Assembly: GCA_016218825.1 (NCBI GenBank)
Contig: JACRCV010000064.1
Span: 172,347-236,346 of the forward strand
Reading direction: 5' to 3'
Length of the DNA: 64,000 bases
Source: Deltaproteobacteria bacterium
Lineage (GTDB): Bacteria > Myxococcota > XYA12-FULL-58-9
Positions 34,409 to 45,311 of this stretch are shown here, one piece after another (the first letter of the stretch is position 1; the number at the start of each line of letters is the position of its first letter). A program made the translations under genes and the position numbers. The notes beneath the pieces are model-generated. The model saw only the letters and a program-made list of their open reading frames with translations, had not been told where the DNA came from and searched no databases.

Positions 34409-36768
34409 TCCGCCGCGGCTTCGTGTTCCCGGCAAGCGTCGCCCTTCTTCTGTTCGCGCTCGCGGCCCACGCCGAAGAGCAGGCGGCGGCGGTGCGGCGC
34501 TTCGCGCTCGTCGTCGGGGTCAATGACGGCGGCGCGACCCGGACGCCGCTGCGGTTCGCGACCAGCGACGCCGAGACCTTCGCGCGGGTGATGGAGGACC
34601 TGGGAGGGGTCGCGTCCGAAGACCTGGTGCTCCTCAACGGGCCCGACCGCCGCGGCTTGCTGGACGGCATCACCGAGCTGGCGCGCAAGGTGGCGCAGGC
34701 CAAGAGCCCGCAACGAAGGCTCGAGGCGTTGTTCTATTACTCCGGGCACTCCGACGAGAACGGCCTGTTGGTCGCGGGCGAGCTCATCGGCTACCAGGAG
34801 CTGCGCGCCGCGATGCAGACGATGGCCGCCGACGTCCGGATCGCGGTCGTCGACTCGTGCGCCTCCGGGGCGCTGACCCGCGTCAAGGGCGGCAAGAAGC
34901 GGCCGTCGTTCCTGGTCGACGCCGCGACCCAGCTGAAGGGGCACGCGTTCTTGACCTCGAGCTCGGCGACCGAGGCGGCCCAGGAGTCGGACCGTATCGG
35001 CGCGTCGTTCTTCACCCACTTTCTGGTCTCCGGGCTGCGCGGCGCCGCCGACATGTCGGGCGACGGTCGGGTGACGCTGACCGAGGCCTACCAGTTCGCC
35101 TTCAACGAGACCTTGGCGAAGACCGAGAGCAGCCGGGCCGGGGCGCAGCACCCGAACTACGACATCGAGCTGTCCGGCGCCGGCGATCTGGTGATGACCG
35201 ATCTGCGGGCGACGTCGGCGTCGTTGGTGCTCGACGAGACCCTCGCCGGTCGCTTCTACATCCGCGACGCCGAGGGCCGCCTCGTGGTCGAGCTCTACAA
35301 GCTCCAAGATCGGGCGGTCGAGCTCGGGCTGTCGGTCGGCGACTACCAGGTCACCGTCGACGACAGCGGGGTGCTGTCGCGCGCCCAGGTCAGCATCGCG
35401 CAAGGAGACAAGCTCGCGCTCAGCGAGGTCGCGTTCGTGCACCTCGACGGCGAGGCGGCGACGGTGCGCGGCGACGTCGATCGCGGCGCGGCAGCGGCTG
35501 ACGCCGAGGTACCGACTTTCACCGAGCCGGCGGCGAAGCCCGGGGTGCGCAAGGCGCGAAAGTCGGTGGCGCCGGCGTACGACCCCGCCGGGTACGACGT
35601 GCAGGCGGTGTCTTTCGAGCTGTTGCCGGGGCTGTCGGGGCGCTCGGATCGCAAGGTGGTGAAGCACTTCTCGCTCGGGCTGCTCGGCGGCAGCACCGAT
35701 CGGCTGCACGGCATCGCGGTGAGCCCCGGGGTCAACGTCACCACCGAGGCGGTGCGCGGCGTCGAGATCGCGGGCGGCGCCAACATCGATCGCGGCACCT
35801 TCGAAGGTCTGCAGGTGGCGGGCGGGGTCAGCATCGCGACCGGCGGCGGGCGCGGCGTGCAGGTGGCGGGCGGGGTCGGCATCAGCGGCGCGTCGCTTCT
35901 CGGCGCGCAGGTCGCGGGCGGCGCCAACTTCAGTGGTGGTGAGCTGCTGCGGGGGATCCAGGTGGCCGGCGGGGTGAATCTCGCCGGCGCCCGGGTGCGC
36001 GGCGTGCAGGTCGCGGGCGGCGCCAACGTCGCCGGTGGTCAGAGCGACGGGGCGCAGATCTCGGGGGGCGTCAACGTGGCGCGCGCTCTCTCCGGCGTCC
36101 AGGTGGCGGTGCTCAACATCAGTGGCGACGTGACCGGCGCGCAGATCGGGGTGGTGAACATCGCCGGCGGCGCGGTGCGCGGCGCTCAAATCGGCGTCGT
36201 CAACGTCGCCAAGGAGTACACCCGCGGCGTGCCGCTGGGGCTCTTCAACGTGGTCAAGAACGCCCGCTATCACGCCGAGGTCTGGGCCTCGGAGCTGACG
36301 CCGCTCAACGTCGGGCTGCGCCTCGACGTCACCGAGCACACCTACACCCTGATCGCGGTCGGCTACGCGCCGGGGCGCGACGACGCGTTCGTGCCCGCGC
36401 TCGGGCGGGGTCGGGGCCCGGGGCTGGCGCGCGCCCAGGCCGGGTTCGGGCTGGGGACCAAGGTCGGCCTCGGCGAGGGGCTGGCGCTGCGCTTCGACGG
36501 CCTCGCGAGCGAGAGCTTCGCCGGCGACGAGACCGGGCGGCACTACGACACCCAGAACGACCTGGTGGTGCAGCTGCGCGCCGGCGCGTCGTTCGCCCTC
36601 TTTGACCATCTCGGGGTCTTTGCCGGCGTCGGCTTGAGCTCGTACATGTCGTGGAGCGCGGCGCGCGACTCGACGCGCTTTGCCGGGGAGCTCCCGAGCC
36701 GCCTGGTGACCCACGGCTCCTACACCGCGCGCTACTGGCCGGGATTGTTCGGCGGGGTGCAGTTCTAG
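34405..36768 (+). CDS. Secreted caspase-family (C14) protein fused to a repeat solenoid and a probable outer-membrane barrel
   Basis: 787 aa. A signal peptide (residues 1-23, FVFPASVALLLFALAAHAE) precedes a caspase p20-like domain (about 30-250). The catalytic dyad reads His115 in YYSGHSD and Cys152 in DSCASG, with the order and spacing typical of caspases. A linker follows (to ~420), then a solenoid of 11 repeats of 14-17 residues (452-619; for example RGVQVAGGANVAGGQSD). The last ~160 residues alternate strands and end in an aromatic (GGVQF), as outer-membrane barrels do. It is cotranslated with the anti-sigma gene. A caspase on the periplasmic side, anchored in the outer membrane, is the simplest reading. 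Substrates are unknown. Confidence 0.85.
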   Translation: MIRRGFVFPASVALLLFALAAHAEEQAAAVRRFALVVGVNDGGATRTPLRFATSDAETFARVMEDLGGVASEDLVLLNGPDRRGLLDGITELARKVAQAKSPQRRLEALFYYSGHSDENGLLVAGELIGYQELRAAMQTMAADVRIAVVDSCASGALTRVKGGKKRPSFLVDAATQLKGHAFLTSSSATEAAQESDRIGASFFTHFLVSGLRGAADMSGDGRVTLTEAYQFAFNETLAKTESSRAGAQHPNYDIELSGAGDLVMTDLRATSASLVLDETLAGRFYIRDAEGRLVVELYKLQDRAVELGLSVGDYQVTVDDSGVLSRAQVSIAQGDKLALSEVAFVHLDGEAATVRGDVDRGAAAADAEVPTFTEPAAKPGVRKARKSVAPAYDPAGYDVQAVSFELLPGLSGRSDRKVVKHFSLGLLGGSTDRLHGIAVSPGVNVTTEAVRGVEIAGGANIDRGTFEGLQVAGGVSIATGGGRGVQVAGGVGISGASLLGAQVAGGANFSGGELLRGIQVAGGVNLAGARVRGVQVAGGANVAGGQSDGAQISGGVNVARALSGVQVAVLNISGDVTGAQIGVVNIAGGAVRGAQIGVVNVAKEYTRGVPLGLFNVVKNARYHAEVWASELTPLNVGLRLDVTEHTYTLIAVGYAPGRDDAFVPALGRGRGPGLARAQAGFGLGTKVGLGEGLALRFDGLASESFAGDETGRHYDTQNDLVVQLRAGASFALFDHLGVFAGVGLSSYMSWSAARDSTRFAGELPSRLVTHGSYTARYWPGLFGGVQF
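35758..36261 (+). repeat. Protein-level repeat solenoid in the caspase gene
   Basis: Eleven short repeats (residues 452-619) of the pattern G-[VLAI]-Q-[VI]-A-G-G-x-N-[VI]-x-x-G. They resemble the surface repeats known in LA_2272-type proteins, by eye only. Codons vary between repeats, so the array is old rather than a recent amplification. Confidence 0.8.
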
Positions 36769-36826
36769 GGCGTCGTTCTTCGCGCCGCGTGGCCCGCATC
36801 GGCGGTCGTGATATGCTGCAGCCACC

Positions 36827-39094
36827 ATGGCTGCACCTTCGAACAAGCGGGCGCTTCTGGACGGGGTCATCGGCGAGGTGAAACAGGCGTTCCGGGCCGA
36901 CCGGACGATCATGTCGTTTCGCGAGTACTTCGAGCTGATGGTGGAGAAGCCGCGGGTGCATCTGCGCTCGTCGGCGCAGTACCTGGTCGACATGCTCGAC
37001 CACTTCGGCAAGGTCGAGCTCGACCTGCCGATCGGCAAGGTGACGCGCTTCAAGCTCTTCGACGCCCCGTTTGCCGCCGGCGAGGGGCGGGTGGCGGGCC
37101 AGGAGCAGGTGCAGGAGGCGGTCTATCGCCTGTTGTCGAACTTCGCCCGCGAGGGGCGGGTCAACAAGATGATCTTGCTGCACGGCCCGAACGGCAGCGC
37201 CAAGAGCTCGATGGTGCGGGCGCTCATGGCCGGGATGGACGCCTACTCGCGGCTGCCGGACGGCGCGGTGTACAGCTTCAACTGGATCTTCCCGTCGGAG
37301 CGCGTCGGCCACTCGAAGCTCGGCTTCGGCGGCAACCTCGAGGAGCGGTCTGTGCCGGCGTCGGCCGGTGACAGCCACGCCTACCTGTCGGCCGCGAACA
37401 TCGACGCCCGCGTGCCCTGCGAGATGCACGATCATCCGATCTTCTTGGTGCCGCAGACGATGCGGCAGGGGCTCTTGACCGAGCTGTTGCCGGCGGTCGA
37501 CCCGCGGCCGAGCGACACCCGCAAGACCACGGCGGCCGACTACCTGCGGCACGGCGATCTCTGTTACAAGTGTCGCCGGATCTACGACGCCTTGCTCGCG
37601 AGCTACGACGGCGACGCCGACAAGGTCTTGAACCACGTCCAGATCGAGCGCTTCTACATGTCGCGTCGCTATCGCCGCGGCATCGCGACCATCGAGCCGC
37701 AGATGTCGGTGGACGCCCGCATCCAGCAGGTGACCGCGGACCGCTCGATGGCGTCGTTGCCGGCGGCGCTGCAGCACACCTCGCTCTACGAGCCCTCCGG
37801 GCCGCTCGTCGACGCCAATCGCGGCGTCCTCGAGTTCAGCGACCTGTTGAAGCGGCCGGTGGACTCGTTCAAGTACCTGCTCGATACCGTCGAGACCGCG
37901 ACGGTGTCGCTCGAGTCCTTCGTCTTGCACCTCGACCTGGTCTACATCGCCTCGACCAACGAGGTTTACCTCGACGCCTTCAAGCAGCACCCGGACTTCC
38001 CGTCGTTCAAGGGCCGCATGGAGCTGGTGCGGGTGCCGTACGTCCTGCGTTACCAGACCGAGCGCGAGATCTACGCCCCGCAGATCACCGATCGCGTCGT
38101 CGGCCGCCACGTCGCGCCGCACGCCATCGACGTCGCGGCGCTCTGGGGGGTCATGACCCGGATGCGGCGCAACGACGCCTCGCGCTACGTCCGCGAGGTC
38201 TCGAGCCTGATCGAGGCGTTGACGCCGATGGAGAAGCTGCGGCTCTACGACAGCGGCGAGCTCTCGGAGCGTTTGAGCTCGCGGCAGACGCGGGAGCTCG
38301 CGGCGCAGATCCCCGAGCTATGGAAAGAGTCGCAGGGCTACCCCAACTACGAGGGCCGCTTCGGCGCCAGCGCCCGGGAGCTCCGCACCGCGCTGTTGAA
38401 CGCGGCGCACTACGAGGCCTACAAGTGCCTCTCGCCACTCGCGGTGCTCGACGAGCTGCGGTTGCTGTTGACCGCGAAGAGCGTCTACGAGTTCCTGAAG
38501 CAGGAGGTGGTCGGCAAGTACCACGACCACCAGGCGTTCTTGGACGAGACCGAGGAGGTCTTCGCCCGCTGGGTCGACGAAGAGGTGCGCGAGTCGATGG
38601 GGCTGACGAGCGAATCCAGCTACACCGAGCACTTCACCCGCTACGTCACCCACGTGTCGCACTGGGTCAAGAAGGAGAAGCTCCTCGACCCGGTGTCGCG
38701 CGCCTTCGTCGATCCGGACGAGAAGCTGATGGGGGAGATCGAGAAGGTGCTGTTGTCGGGGAACGAGAACGCCGACGACTTCCGCCGGGCGTTGATCGGC
38801 ACCATCGGCGCGCACGCGCTCGAGGACCCGGATCGGCCGCCGGACTACAACGTCATCTTCAAGCACTACCAGCAGCGGCTGCGCGAGGACTTCTACGCCA
38901 AGCGCAAGAAGGAGCTGAAGAAGCTCAACGAGACCTTCTTGAAGTACACCGGCAAGGACAAGGGCGAGCTCGACGCCAAGGAAGAAGAGGGGGCGGCGCG
39001 GATGCTCAAGGCGTTGACCTCACGCTACGGTTACTGCGAGAACTGCGCCCGCGACACGGTTGCCTATCTGATGCGGAAGCGGTACGCAGACTGA
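36827..39094 (+). CDS. prkA: PrkA-type serine protein kinase
   Basis: 755 aa. The N-terminal AAA+ region has the PrkA Walker A variant HGPNGSAKSS (about residues 119-128) and the family segments SFREYFELMVEKPR, FKLFDAPFAAGEGRV and VYSFNWIFPS; the C-terminal domain is the kinase-like part. PrkA/YeaG proteins link to stationary-phase, nitrogen-stress or sporulation pathways and usually sit next to yeaH and spoVR homologues. Neither lies next to it here. It follows the caspase gene by 58 bp on the same strand, so a shared transcript is possible. There is no obvious ribosome site before the ATG. Confidence 0.93.
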   Translation: MAAPSNKRALLDGVIGEVKQAFRADRTIMSFREYFELMVEKPRVHLRSSAQYLVDMLDHFGKVELDLPIGKVTRFKLFDAPFAAGEGRVAGQEQVQEAVYRLLSNFAREGRVNKMILLHGPNGSAKSSMVRALMAGMDAYSRLPDGAVYSFNWIFPSERVGHSKLGFGGNLEERSVPASAGDSHAYLSAANIDARVPCEMHDHPIFLVPQTMRQGLLTELLPAVDPRPSDTRKTTAADYLRHGDLCYKCRRIYDALLASYDGDADKVLNHVQIERFYMSRRYRRGIATIEPQMSVDARIQQVTADRSMASLPAALQHTSLYEPSGPLVDANRGVLEFSDLLKRPVDSFKYLLDTVETATVSLESFVLHLDLVYIASTNEVYLDAFKQHPDFPSFKGRMELVRVPYVLRYQTEREIYAPQITDRVVGRHVAPHAIDVAALWGVMTRMRRNDASRYVREVSSLIEALTPMEKLRLYDSGELSERLSSRQTRELAAQIPELWKESQGYPNYEGRFGASARELRTALLNAAHYEAYKCLSPLAVLDELRLLLTAKSVYEFLKQEVVGKYHDHQAFLDETEEVFARWVDEEVRESMGLTSESSYTEHFTRYVTHVSHWVKKEKLLDPVSRAFVDPDEKLMGEIEKVLLSGNENADDFRRALIGTIGAHALEDPDRPPDYNVIFKHYQQRLREDFYAKRKKELKKLNETFLKYTGKDKGELDAKEEEGAARMLKALTSRYGYCENCARDTVAYLMRKRYAD

Positions 39095-39148
39095 CCTCGG
39101 CGTCGTTCGGCGAGGCCGAGCTGCGAATAGATGTGGAGGGTGTGATTG

Positions 39149-39604
39149 ATGGGTACGGTTCCGATGGCGCCGCGGGCGGCGAAGCTCAAGATCCTGGTGC
39201 CGATCAACTTCTCGCGAAAGTCGGAGATGGCGCTGGACTTCGCGCTGCTCTACAGCCAGCACTTCAAGGCCGACGTCTACTTGTTTCACGTGTTCGAGGA
39301 CAAGACCGACGATTTCCGCCGACTGGATCGATTGAACGAAGAGTACATGGAGCGGATGAAGCAGGTGGCGATGGTCGCGATCCAGCGGCTCGCGGCGCAG
39401 GGGGCGACGCACACCGTCGAAGAGGTGCACCGCCGCATCGCGCAGGGCAAGCCGCCGCTCGAGATCTTGAAGATGGCCGGCGGCATCTCCGCCGACATGG
39501 TGGTGATGGGCGCGTCGTCGTCGTCCGATTTCCGTAAGTTCTTTGCCAAGGTGCCGTGCAGCGTCGTTCTGGTGAAAGAGAAGGATCCGACCTTCGTCCT
39601 CTAG
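39149..39604 (+). CDS. Universal stress protein (UspA-like), ATP motif missing
   Basis: 151 aa from ATG 39149 with GGAGG upstream; a TTG three bases earlier is less likely. The Usp fold is seen in KILVPINFSRKSEMALDFAL and ADMVVMGASSSSDFRK ... VPCSVVLVKEKDP. The usual nucleotide-binding G-x2-G-x9-G-(S/T) is replaced by GASSSSDFRKFFAK, so it is probably of the type that does not bind ATP. It follows prkA by 54 bp, and the pair may form a stress unit. Confidence 0.9.
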   Translation: MGTVPMAPRAAKLKILVPINFSRKSEMALDFALLYSQHFKADVYLFHVFEDKTDDFRRLDRLNEEYMERMKQVAMVAIQRLAAQGATHTVEEVHRRIAQGKPPLEILKMAGGISADMVVMGASSSSDFRKFFAKVPCSVVLVKEKDPTFVL

Positions 39605-39611
39605 GTGTCCC

Positions 39612-40091
39612 ATGGCCGATGAAGAGTCCAAGGTTCCGTTTACCGAGATCATCCGCTCGCTGACTCCGGAGAAGTTCAACGAGATCCTCTCGAGCTCGAG
39701 TCGCAAGGCGCGCGAGACCTTCTTCCACCGCCACGGGGTCAAGGCGTCGGCGGCCGTGAGCCGGCTGCCGCGGCCGGGGGCGAAGAACGAGGAGCGCGCC
39801 GGCAAGCTCTTCGAGATCTTGCAGGACGCCGACGACGACGAGATGGCCGAGGAGATCTTGCGCTCTTGGCTCCTCACCAAGCGCGCCATGCTCGGTGCCG
39901 CCCTCGACCATTTGGGCATCGCCCACAAGGACGGCCTGACCGAGTCCGAGGACATTCAGAAGTTCGAGAAGCTGTCGACGAGCGACATCAAGACGCTCGC
40001 CAAGAAGCTCGACGGCATCGCGACCAAGGACGAGGTCGCGCTCTACCTGCGCTTCATGGGGGCGCCGGCGGTGGAGAAGGCGCTCAGCTGA
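39612..40091 (+). CDS. Hypothetical helical protein
   Basis: 159 aa, soluble, no signal peptide. The sequence is helical and charged (ERAGKLFEILQDADDDEMAEE, TESEDIQKFEKLSTSDIKTLA), with KARETFFHRHGVKAS early on. I recognise no domain. It starts 7 bp after the Usp gene, so it probably belongs to the same transcript, and is convergent with the FHA gene across 6 bp. Function unknown. Confidence 0.75.
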   Translation: MADEESKVPFTEIIRSLTPEKFNEILSSSSRKARETFFHRHGVKASAAVSRLPRPGAKNEERAGKLFEILQDADDDEMAEEILRSWLLTKRAMLGAALDHLGIAHKDGLTESEDIQKFEKLSTSDIKTLAKKLDGIATKDEVALYLRFMGAPAVEKALS

Positions 40092-40097
40092 CCGAGG

Positions 40098-41024
40098 TCA
40101 CTCGACCTCGATGTAACCGTTCTTCAGCAGCTTGTGGATGGCGGTGAGCGCCTCGTGATCGGTGCCCGTGGCCTTGTCGACCACCGCCTTGATGCGGTTG
40201 AAGTTCAGCACCATCTGCATGGTGTCGAGCTCGACCGGCTTCAGGTCGGAGAGCTTCGGGACCATCGGGATGCACCACACCAGCTTGGCGTCGAAGTCCG
40301 GCAGCTCCGGCATGATGCGGCGGACCTCGTCGACCTGCCGCAGCGCCTCGATGAGGATGCTCTCGGTCGACTCGTTGAAGGTCTCTTTGGGCGCGAAGTT
40401 GGGGTCGAAGTTCTCGAGGTGGAAGCTGCCCTGCTCCCAGGTCATCATCCGGCAGATGGACTTCATCGGCGACAGCGCCGCGTCGCCGCCGATGATCGCG
40501 GCTTGCAGCTGGCCCTGCTTCAGGTAGATCTTGCCGCGGTGCGCGCCGGCGATCGTCAGGACGCCGGACTTCTTGTTGGTCGAGAACAGCTGCAGCAGGT
40601 CGGGGAGCGGCACCTCTTCGAGCTCGCCGCTCATCGTCGTGGTCTCGCGGGCGCGGTTGCCGAGCTCCGCCATCATCGTCTTGACGGCGTTCTTGTCCTT
40701 GGCGGCCTCCGGCTTCAGGCTCATCTCGGCGGCGGTGATGACCTTGAGGATCGAGGTGCCGATGAGGATGCGATCGTTCTTCTTCAAGTCGGCGCGGCGG
40801 ATCTTCTCGCCGTTGACGAAGGTGCCGTTCGTCGACCCCAGGTCCATGATCGTCAGGACGCCGCCCTCGGCGATGATCTTGGCGTGCTTGCGCGACACCA
40901 TGTCCTCGACCAGCACCAGGTCGAGATCCGAGGCCCTACCGACTAGGAGCTCGCCTTCGTCCGGGACCGGGAACTCGCCGCCCTGATATTTCCCGGAGAT
41001 GAACTTGAAGGCGTACTGTGGCAT
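40098..41024 (-). CDS. FHA-DUF4388 signalling protein
   Basis: 308 aa. The N-terminal FHA domain (about 20-100) has the phosphothreonine-pocket motifs LLVGRASDLDL, SRKHAKI and LGSTNGTFVNGEKI. A DUF4388 (PATAN-type) domain follows (about 130-225, GELEEVPLPDLLQLFSTNKKSG, GKIYLKQGQLQAAI), a module frequent in Myxococcota two-component and motility proteins. A C-terminal helical part may be a separate partner-binding region. It lies 9 bp after the TPR gene, in a probable bamD-TPR-FHA operon. It may read phosphorylation by Ser/Thr kinases such as the PilZ-kinase elsewhere in this window (inference). Confidence 0.92.
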   Translation of the reverse strand: MPQYAFKFISGKYQGGEFPVPDEGELLVGRASDLDLVLVEDMVSRKHAKIIAEGGVLTIMDLGSTNGTFVNGEKIRRADLKKNDRILIGTSILKVITAAEMSLKPEAAKDKNAVKTMMAELGNRARETTTMSGELEEVPLPDLLQLFSTNKKSGVLTIAGAHRGKIYLKQGQLQAAIIGGDAALSPMKSICRMMTWEQGSFHLENFDPNFAPKETFNESTESILIEALRQVDEVRRIMPELPDFDAKLVWCIPMVPKLSDLKPVELDTMQMVLNFNRIKAVVDKATGTDHEALTAIHKLLKNGYIEVE

Positions 41025-41033
41025 GGCGCGCTC

Positions 41034-41750
41034 TTACGCGTTGCTGCGGCGATCACCCTGGACCAGCTTGATGTACATCGCGGCGGTGGCGTTCTTCGGA
41101 TCGGCCGCCAGCGCCTTGTTCCACTCCGCGACCGCCTGGTCGATCTTGCCCATCGAGTAGTAGCACACCCCGAGCTGCACCCGCGCCGGTTGGTACTGGG
41201 GGCGCTCCGCCAACGCCTGCTCCAGCTCTTTGGCCGCGACCTCGAGCTGCCCGGCGTCGCGGAGCGCCGCCGCGAGTTGGGTGCGGATGTCGGCGAACGC
41301 CGGCCGCAGCGCCACGGCCTTGCGGTACTCGGCGATCGCCTCGGCGAGACGACCCGCGGAACGATAGGCGTCGGCGACCTCGGCGTGCATGTTGGCGATC
41401 TTGCCGGCGACGAAGGGATCGAGCTCGCCGGCCTCGCTGCGCGATTGCAGGAGCGCCTTGCGGTAGATCTCCTTGGCCTCGGTGTACTTGCCGAGATCGT
41501 TGTAGAGCACCGCGAGATTCAGCGCCGCCTCGGTGTACGCCGGGTTGAGCTCGAGCGAGCGCTCGAAGGAGACCTGCGCCTTCGAGAACTGTCCGAGGTC
41601 GTGATAGATGACGCCGAGCATGTTGTAGATGTCGGCGAAGCTCTGGCTGCGCTCCACCACCTGCTCGAGGTAGGCGCGCGCGTTCGGGAAGTCGCGCTTG
41701 AGGTAGTACTCTTTCCCCAGCGTCAGAAGCTGTCGCAGAGTCTCGTCCAT
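41034..41750 (-). CDS. TPR-repeat protein
   Basis: 238 aa made of about five tetratricopeptide repeats (for example DFPNARAYLEQVVERSQSFAD, SKAQVSFERSLELNPAYTEAA, AEAIAEYRKAVALRPAFADI), which form a peptide-binding superhelix. There is no signal peptide, so it is probably cytoplasmic. It begins 4 bp after bamD and ends 9 bp before the FHA gene, so it is likely coexpressed with both. It probably acts as a scaffold. Confidence 0.9.
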   Translation of the reverse strand: MDETLRQLLTLGKEYYLKRDFPNARAYLEQVVERSQSFADIYNMLGVIYHDLGQFSKAQVSFERSLELNPAYTEAALNLAVLYNDLGKYTEAKEIYRKALLQSRSEAGELDPFVAGKIANMHAEVADAYRSAGRLAEAIAEYRKAVALRPAFADIRTQLAAALRDAGQLEVAAKELEQALAERPQYQPARVQLGVCYYSMGKIDQAVAEWNKALAADPKNATAAMYIKLVQGDRRSNA

Positions 41751-41754
41751 GGAA

Positions 41755-42561
41755 TCACGTCCCGTCCGCCGCCGCCGGGGGGGGCGGCGTGTTGTTGGCG
41801 CTCCGAGGTTGCATGAAGTCGGCGGCCTCGCGTGCTTCGCTGGTGTTCGGGAAGTCCTTCTGCAACCGTGCCGCAGCGGCCGCGGCCGGCTCGTTGGCGC
41901 CGGTCTTGGCGTGCGCTCGCATCGAGATCAACAACGCGTCGCGGTCGAGCCCGAGGCCGGGGTAGTCGCGCACCAGGCCGTCGGCCCGGGCGGCGGCGGC
42001 GGCGAAGCGGCCGCGCTTGAAGTAGAAGCTCGCGACGTAGAGCTCGTGCTCGGCGAGCTTGGCGCGGCACTCGTCGAGGCGCTTGCGGCCGTCGGCGGCG
42101 TGCTTGCTGTCGCCGTAGCGGGCCAGGAAGTCGCGGTAGGCGGAGATCGCGAGGCGGGTGTTGCCCTGATCTTTCTCCGACGACGGTGGCAGGAACCACC
42201 AGTCGGAGGGGATCTGTTCGGCGTAGGCCTCGCCGATGCGGAACATCGCGTACGCCGCCTCTTCGTGGCTCGGGTGGTACTTCAAGAACGCCCGGTAGCC
42301 GTCGATGGCCTCGACGAACTTGCCGCGCTCGTAGTTGGTGTCGGCGATGCGCAGGTCGGCGAGCGCCGCCAGCTTCGAGTACGGGTACTTGGTCTTCAGG
42401 TCGGTGAACCCGGTCACCGCTTCGGGGTAGAGACCGTCCTTCAGATCCTCCATTGCCTGGGTGTACTGATCTTCGGCGTTCTTCGGCGTGCCGCGCACCA
42501 GCGTCGTGGCGCAGCCGAGCGCGCACAGCGCGATCGAGATTATCGCGACCGGACGAAACAC
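41755..42561 (-). CDS. bamD: Outer-membrane assembly lipoprotein BamD-like
   Basis: 268 aa. GTG 42561 was chosen because it opens a lipoprotein signal (FRPVAIISIALCALGC, lipobox Cys); the longer GTG at 42600 adds residues that break the signal. TPR-like BamD segments follow: NAEDQYTQAMEDLKDGLYP, FTDLKTKYPYSKLAALADLR, DGYRAFLKYHPSHEEAAYAM and AISAYRDFLARYGDSKHAADG. BamD is an essential part of the machinery that folds beta-barrel proteins into the outer membrane. This fits the many predicted barrel proteins here. Operon with the TPR and FHA genes. Confidence 0.88.
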   Translation of the reverse strand: MFRPVAIISIALCALGCATTLVRGTPKNAEDQYTQAMEDLKDGLYPEAVTGFTDLKTKYPYSKLAALADLRIADTNYERGKFVEAIDGYRAFLKYHPSHEEAAYAMFRIGEAYAEQIPSDWWFLPPSSEKDQGNTRLAISAYRDFLARYGDSKHAADGRKRLDECRAKLAEHELYVASFYFKRGRFAAAAARADGLVRDYPGLGLDRDALLISMRAHAKTGANEPAAAAAARLQKDFPNTSEAREAADFMQPRSANNTPPPPAAADGT

Positions 42562-42626
42562 GCCGCACCCTACCACGCGGTCTTCGCTCGTCTCAAGCAC
42601 CTAAACCCGGATGAGGTACGGAGATT

Positions 42627-42656
42627 TTGACAAAGACTCCGGTTGGTTGTTAGATC
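42627..42656 (+). promoter_or_regulatory. Predicted promoter of the TPR membrane protein gene
   Basis: A perfect -35 TTGACA (42627-42632), an 18-bp spacer and TAGATC (42651-42656) precede the gene at 42706. The 14-bp palindrome at 42664-42677 lies just downstream and could be an operator. Confidence 0.5.
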
Positions 42657-42663
42657 AGCGTGC

Positions 42664-42677
42664 CAGCACTGGTGCTG
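42664..42677. promoter_or_regulatory. 14-bp palindrome downstream of a promoter
   Basis: CAGCAC-TG-GTGCTG is a perfect palindrome, 7 bp after the predicted -10. A repressor site covering the transcription start is possible. Confidence 0.4.
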
Positions 42678-42705
42678 ATTTCCTGGTGGAGAGACAAAGC
42701 CGCCG

Positions 42706-45148
<2,443 letters not shown>

Positions 45149-45150
<2 letters not shown>

Positions 45151-45270
45151 AGCGGAGGGACCGCCCGCCGGCTCGATACCCGAGGCTCTCTCGGGGCGCG
45201 GCGCGCCGGCTCTGCGTCCCCCCGAACCCCCGCACCTCGCACTGGCAGAGCCAGATGCTCGGTGCCTCCT
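45149..45270. repeat. Modular 122-bp intergenic repeat, copy B
   Basis: Begins on the last two bases of the TPR gene's stop codon, exactly as copy A does at its gene. It contains the 36-bp module (45149-45184; one mismatch to 16898-16933), a 20-bp spacer, and the 66-bp core (45205-45270) identical to 16830-16895. The modules are thus in the opposite order from copy A. It lies between convergent genes (TPR, and UPF0158 ending at 45312). The GGCTCTG/CAGAGCC pairing of copy A is kept. Confidence 0.85.
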
Positions 45271-45311
45271 AAGACCGTCTTCGGGTGGAGTGACCTTCCG
45301 CGGCGGCGCTG

